A program made the position numbers and the translations under genes. DNA of 11,689 bases from Neocallimastix lanati (nom. inval.) (lineage: Eukaryota; Neocallimastigomycota; Neocallimastigomycetes; Neocallimastigales; Neocallimastigaceae). Below the pieces are notes generated by a model, which had not been told where the DNA came from, ran no database searches, and was given only the letters and a program-made list of their open reading frames with translations. Below, one piece after another: positions 7,376-11,689 of this stretch. Location: assembly GCA_016946835.1 (NCBI GenBank), contig JACVTC010000692.1:1-11689 (forward strand), given 5' to 3'. The number at the start of each line of letters is the position of its first letter. Positions within the stretch are counted from its first letter, which is position 1.

Positions 7376-8390
7376 GATTTATTCTTGATTATATTACTAT
7401 TATTATTATGAAATTAATTATTTAATTAATATATAGGTTTTTTGTGTCTCAATTTTTATTTAAATTCTAAAATTAAATTAAAATTTCCTTATTTGCATAA
7501 TGAAATTTTTTAATATATATATATATATATATATAAAAAGAGCAATAAGGAAAAAAAAAATTAATTTTTAAATTATATTATTTCTAATTAATAACTGTAT
7601 AAAAAAGAGGAAAAAAAAAAAAGAACAGCTATCCAGTATTACAAAAAAGTAAAAATAATATAAAATAAAAAAGATTATGCATAAAAAATTAAAATTATTA
7701 AATATATTATAATTAAAGTTTATACTGTATTAAATATTTTTTTTTTGTATTTTTTATTTTTTTTTTTTTATTATTAAAATTGCGAATAAAAAAAAAATGA
7801 AATACTTATAATTATTTTTTATTAATTGTAATGTTAATGAAATTAAATAATTAGGTATTAAATTAACAACTATTAAATAAAAATATATATTATTAATAAA
7901 TAATATACATTATATATATGATGTGTAATGTAAAATTTAAATATATATTTATATAATAAATGCTATTAAATATCTTTTATTTAAATATTATTTTTGTTCC
8001 ACTAATGAGATTGTAATAGTTCAATAATAAAAATTGTATAATATTCTTCTTTATGTATATAAAGTGTTCTACTTTATTTATTGCTTAATTTATTGGTATA
8101 TTTCAATTTCTTATATTTTATATTTTTTATTGTCATATTATATATTTTTGTTAATGAAAATTTTTTATTTTCAAAGTTTTATTTTCTATTTTTTTTTTTT
8201 ATATATATATATTTCTTGGATTTTTCACCTGAAATATCAACTTGTAATATTTAATTTAAATAGATAGATTCATATTATACATAATTTATAAATATATAAT
8301 AAATAATTTTTCATTTTATATTTAAAGTTTAGTGTCAATTCTTCATCTTTTTTTATTAATCTTAATACACTTCAACATTTGATTGCTACT
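7306..8390. other. Upstream region of gene 2, no gene seen
   Basis: Should contain the gene 2 promoter and 5' UTR (minus strand). Seen: a 28-nt T run (7348-7375), which is an A tract on the coding strand about 45 bp before the ATG, followed by an A/T-only stretch with (TA)n at about 7514-7534. The open frame at 8034-8267 (plus) is hydrophobic Ile/Tyr/Phe translation with no exon-like composition. No motif can be assigned. Confidence 0.6.
7348..7375. repeat. 28-nt poly-T tract upstream of gene 2
   Basis: On the coding strand this is an oligo-A tract close to the start codon. Long dA:dT tracts in promoters are generally nucleosome-poor, so a promoter role is possible but not shown. Confidence 0.6.
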
Positions 8391-8396
8391 CCTTTT

Positions 8397-8416
8397 TTTA
8401 GTTGGTTCCAACTAAA
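8397..8416. repeat. Perfect inverted repeat with 9-bp arms
   Basis: TTTAGTTGG and CCAACTAAA are separated by TT. The arms carry G/C pairs, which makes this far less likely by chance here than the many pure A/T palindromes. Confidence 0.8.
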
Positions 8417-8617
8417 TTATAGGTCTATTTTATTAATAAACCAATATTTAATATATATTATTATATTTTTCAACGTATATTTAGTAAATTCTTCTTAAAT
8501 AATATTTCCTTTTTCACTTTCTAAAAATAGCTGAAAGTTTTATCATCCATTATTCTTATTACTAAAATATTATAATCAAAAAAAAAAAAAAAAAATAAAA
8601 TTAAAAAAAAAAAAGAA

Positions 8618-8643
8618 ATGAAAATGAAAATGAAAATGAAAAT
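8618..8643. repeat. (ATGAAA)n hexamer repeat
   Basis: Four consecutive copies of ATGAAA plus a partial fifth, next to poly-A tracts. Confidence 0.9.
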
Positions 8644-10085
8644 AATTGAAATTTGAAAATTAAAAATTAAAAAAAAAAGTATATATATAAAAGAAAATTT
8701 AATAATAATTAAAGTAAAATAAGCTAAATTATTAGTATAATATATAACATTAAAAAAAAATTGTCATTAATATTAGTTTTTTAGATTTAAATTTTTAATG
8801 TTAGTCATATTTTATATATTTTTTTAATAAAATAATTCTATTTTAAAATTTTAATATATGTTAAAAATATACAGTTTTTTTTTTTTTAAAAAAAAAATAA
8901 TAATTAAATTTGAAATAATATTTTTTTTTATTAAAGGTTTTTTTTTTTTTATTAATTTTTTTTATATAGTGTAATATTAAAATAATAATTATAAATACAA
9001 TAGAATTAAAATAATAAATTACTTTAATAATTCCTACAAATTAAATATTCGTACCTTTATACTTTCTCATTAAATATTTTTCATTAGAACTAATGAAAAA
9101 ATATATATAAAAAAACAAGAGATATTTAAATATAAATTTAATAATGGAAAATACAAACAAACAAAAATAAAAAAAAAAAAAAAATTAAAAAGTTTACATT
9201 TTATGTTTATAAAAATATATTAGAAATATCTTCAAAAGAAAAAAAATTCATAGAAAAGTAAAATAAAAAAGTAAAAAAAAAAAATAAATATAGCATAATT
9301 TCTTTAATTATTAATATACATTAATATATAAATAAACTAACATTTAATTAGATGGTCATAAAAAAGATATAAAAAAATAAATTAAATGAGTTTTATATCT
9401 AATAACTATTAATATTTCAAAATTAATAAAAATAAAATAATTAACATCTTTCTTTAATTATATTTTTTTTAAAAAAAAAATATAAATTATGTTTTTTATT
9501 TATCATTACAATCTTTAATAAAAATTACTTTTCTCCCTTAAATATGAAAACTAAATTTATATATATATATATATATATTTATAATAATAAATATTAAATA
9601 ATTTTAAATATATAAATATATTATTATTTCAAAATATAAACCTAAAAGTTTTAAGATACTTAAAAAGTTAAGAAAATTTTTTAATATTATTTCTATTTAA
9701 ATTACTAAATAAATTTATTTTTATATTAATCCTTAATATTAAAAATAATTAAACAAGTTATATATATACTATAGCAAATTTAAGAAATTAAATTTTTTTA
9801 ATAATATATTATAATTTATTATTTTTTTTTCAACATTTTTTCTTACTTAAATATATAAATATATACTTATTTCTAATATTTTATTTAATTGTTTAATATT
9901 ATATAAAGCTAATTATTGAATTAAAAATGCTTTAATTATTTAGTTTTTTATTTTTTAATCACCTTTTGAATAATATGATATAAGCTATTAAAAATGATTG
10001 AAAACTACCCAATAAAATAAAATAGATTTTCTTTAATCATTCCTGCATAATTTGGAAAAATGAATTGAGACAAAATTATGTACTA

Positions 10086-10174
10086 TTTTTTTTTTTAAAA
10101 AAAAAAACTATTGTATACTTTTATTAATGAAAAAGTATATTCACACACTATTTTTTTTTTTTTAAAAAAAAAAA
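10086..10174. repeat. Paired T/A-tract palindromes flanking an inverted repeat
   Basis: T11A11 (10086-10107) and T13A11 (10151-10174), each preceded by ACTA. Between them TATACTTTT (10114-10122) and AAAAGTATA (10131-10139) form a 9-bp inverted repeat. Similar T/A junctions occur at 8875-8897 and 9463-9480. Confidence 0.8.
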
Positions 10175-10342
10175 CTTTATAATATATAAAAATGAAAAGT
10201 TAAAATTTTACATAAAAAGAAATTTTTTTATTTAATAAAAATATTGTTTATTTTATTAATAATAATATTATTAATATTATATAATAATTAAAATAATTAT
10301 GAATTAATAAATCAATCTTCATTAAAAATTCAATATATAAAT

Positions 10343-10492
10343 TCATAGATTTATTTTTATAAAAATTTCATTATTGTTATTACTATTATAACTATTACTA
10401 TTACTATTACTATTATTATAATTAGTATTATTATTTTGTTTTATGTTATAATTTATTAAAGATGGACGATTAACTTTATTTAATGAAGATGT
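10343..10492 (-). pseudogene. Short Asn/Ser-rich coding-like fragment
   Basis: An open stretch of 49 codons with no ATG reads TSSLNKVNRPSLINYNIKQN, then an Asn/Ser/Tyr repeat ending NNNNEIFIKINL and TGA. It resembles the low-complexity style of gene 2 and has a few G/C-bearing codons (CGT, CCA, TCT). No start, acceptor or partner exon was found. It may be a relic, an isolated exon, or simply a trinucleotide repeat. Confidence 0.3.
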
Positions 10493-11490
10493 TTAATATA
10501 AAATTGATAATCTATATTTTTATATATATAGCATTTAATGTTAAAAAATTAATAAATACTGATATTTAAATAATAATATACATTATTTATATTTTTTTAA
10601 ATATTTAATTATAATATCTAAAAAAAAAAGAATTATAATTATTATTATTATAGTATAATAGATAAAATATTACATTTAAGATATAATTTAATATTAATCC
10701 AAATTGATAAAGAAGTAATCAAATTATTTAAATATTTATTTATAAAAACAACTCGTAAATAATATTATATCATATACTTAAAGAAATAATATCATGAAAA
10801 GGTTATACATATTTTAAATTTCAAAAATATAAAAAAAAAAATTTTAGTTAATGTTTATATAGTTAATAAATATTATTAATTATAATGATTTTTATTAAAA
10901 AATAATACATTAAAAATAATAATGCATCAAAAATATATATAAATAATACTAAAAAATAAAAATTACAATTATTTGTATATACTAAGAATAAAAAAAAAAA
11001 AATAAATAAATAAATATAAGAATTTTCACCAAAAACTTTTTGATATTAATTTTTAACATATATGAAAGAAAAAACAAAAAAAAAAAAAAAAAAAAAAAAA
11101 ATAAACAATTGAGTATTATATATTAATTTAAATTGTATTTATACAAAAAAAAAATATATATATATATATATTAAAAAATTTTTGGGAATTGTACATTTCT
11201 CAATCGTATATAACTTTTAAAATAAAGCCATACATTTTTAAAACATTCTATACAATCATAAATAAATAAATAAATAATTATTTTTCAATTAAATATTATT
11301 AAATAACTATTTTAAAAGAAATAATAATATATTCTATTATAAAAGAATTATAAAAAATTATTTTTACAATTGAATATTAATAAATTATATATATATATAA
11401 AAGAATATTTATTATTTATTCAATTATTATTTATTTAATTATTAAAAAAAGTCGAAGACACATTTAAGTTATGCCATATTACGAAATGCA
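10493..11490. other. A/T-rich stretch, nothing recognisable
   Basis: No open frame of note on either strand. It holds a 26-nt A tract (about 11076-11101), (TA)n at about 11154-11170, and (AAAT)n-type short repeats near 11262-11275. Confidence 0.6.
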
Positions 11491-11506
11491 CAATTGTGAA
11501 ATGCAC
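11483..11506. repeat. Direct repeat around a palindrome at the foldback border
   Basis: GAAATGCAC occurs at 11483-11491 and again at 11498-11506, with the perfect palindrome CACAATTGTG (11490-11499) between. This is the most G/C-bearing part of the right end and may be the terminal or subterminal motif of the element. Confidence 0.6.
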
Positions 11507-11689
11507 TAGATTCAAAATTTTTATAGGTATTCTAACCTAATTTATATATATATATAAATATAATATTTTTAGTAAAAAATTTTTATTATATCAATTACTA
11601 AAAATTCTATTTTTTTTTTAAATTTGTATGAACAAAAACTAGGATTAGTTACTAATCTTACATAATGAATCTAGTGCATTTTGCAATCG
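11491..11689. mobile_element. Imperfect foldback, possible MITE or transposon terminus
   Basis: The outer arms 11491-11514 and 11666-11689 are inverted copies, 21 of 24 matching, with a perfect 16-bp core (AAATGCACTAGATTCA and its complement). A second perfect 11-bp pair, 11565-11575 and 11595-11605 (ATTTTTAGTAA / TTACTAAAAAT), has nearly the same centre (11585 against 11590), so the whole segment folds as one eroded stem. The arm sequence may run past the window edge, so the true ends and any target-site duplication are not visible. Confidence 0.55.

Larger units (their letters stand above)
8391..10342. other. A/T-rich stretch without recognisable genes
   Basis: Every frame on both strands is closed within short distances, and no G/C-bearing patch looks like an exon. 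Contents: a 20-bp palindrome (8397-8416), an (ATGAAA)n run (8618-8643), T/A junction palindromes at 8875, 9463, 10086 and 10151, (TA)n tracts and an 11-bp-arm A/T palindrome at 10254-10276. Confidence 0.6.

Noticed and set aside
8034-8267. Plus-strand 77-residue Tyr/Ile/Phe-rich frame
   Set aside because: Composition is that of random A/T sequence and no homologue or splice partner is apparent.
10254-10276. A/T palindrome TATTAATAATA / TATTATTAATA
   Set aside because: Pure A/T palindromes with arms of this length are expected often at this base composition.

Overview
This is an overwhelmingly A+T window from a nuclear eukaryotic genome. Intergenic DNA and introns are almost pure A/T, with homopolymer tracts, (TA)n and (TAA)n arrays and very few G or C bases. 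Coding exons stand out as patches with more G/C. Both recognisable genes lie on the minus strand and are split by A/T-rich GT-AG introns. Gene 1 belongs to a ciliary/flagellar family and gene 2 encodes an Asn/Tyr/Ser-rich, low-lysine protein. Together these fit best a zoospore-forming anaerobic gut fungus (Neocallimastigomycota). An apicomplexan such as Plasmodium is the main alternative. Dictyostelium has similar Asn tracts but no cilia. The organism call is inference from composition and gene content.

Gene 1 (minus, about 962-3164, probably continuing left): a multi-exon gene for an axonemal coiled-coil protein of the CCDC42/CFAP73 family (DUF4200). It is recognised from the family core VTKFEKFLKENDAKR and from the colinear order of the other exons. 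Splice phases agree across exons 4 to 7, but the reading frame is broken twice by single-base-type indels: at a 7-A run in exon 1 and at GGAAAA in exon 3. Its 3' end lies either in the more G/C-rich segment at 76-165 (weak candidate exon) or beyond the left edge. The intron at 166-961 carries a very long (TAA)n array.

Gene 2 (minus, 4982-7305): a complete three-exon gene for a 667-residue low-complexity protein of unknown function. It contains a roughly 120-residue Asn/Tyr tract and three RRx[S/T] basophilic kinase sites. Its extreme C-terminus (KVTF, then YW five residues later) looks like an RVxF-phiphi docking site for protein phosphatase 1. The two genes run in the same direction, separated by about 1.8 kb of A/T-rich DNA, and nothing suggests that they cooperate.

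Right part (7306-11689): over 4 kb with no supportable complete gene. It holds oligo-T/oligo-A junction palindromes, short tandem repeats, a 20-bp palindrome, a short Asn/Ser coding-like relic (10343-10492, minus) and, at the right edge, an imperfect foldback (11491-11689) that resembles a MITE or the end of a transposon.

No CRISPR array, rRNA, tRNA, bacterial operon or clear new system was found.
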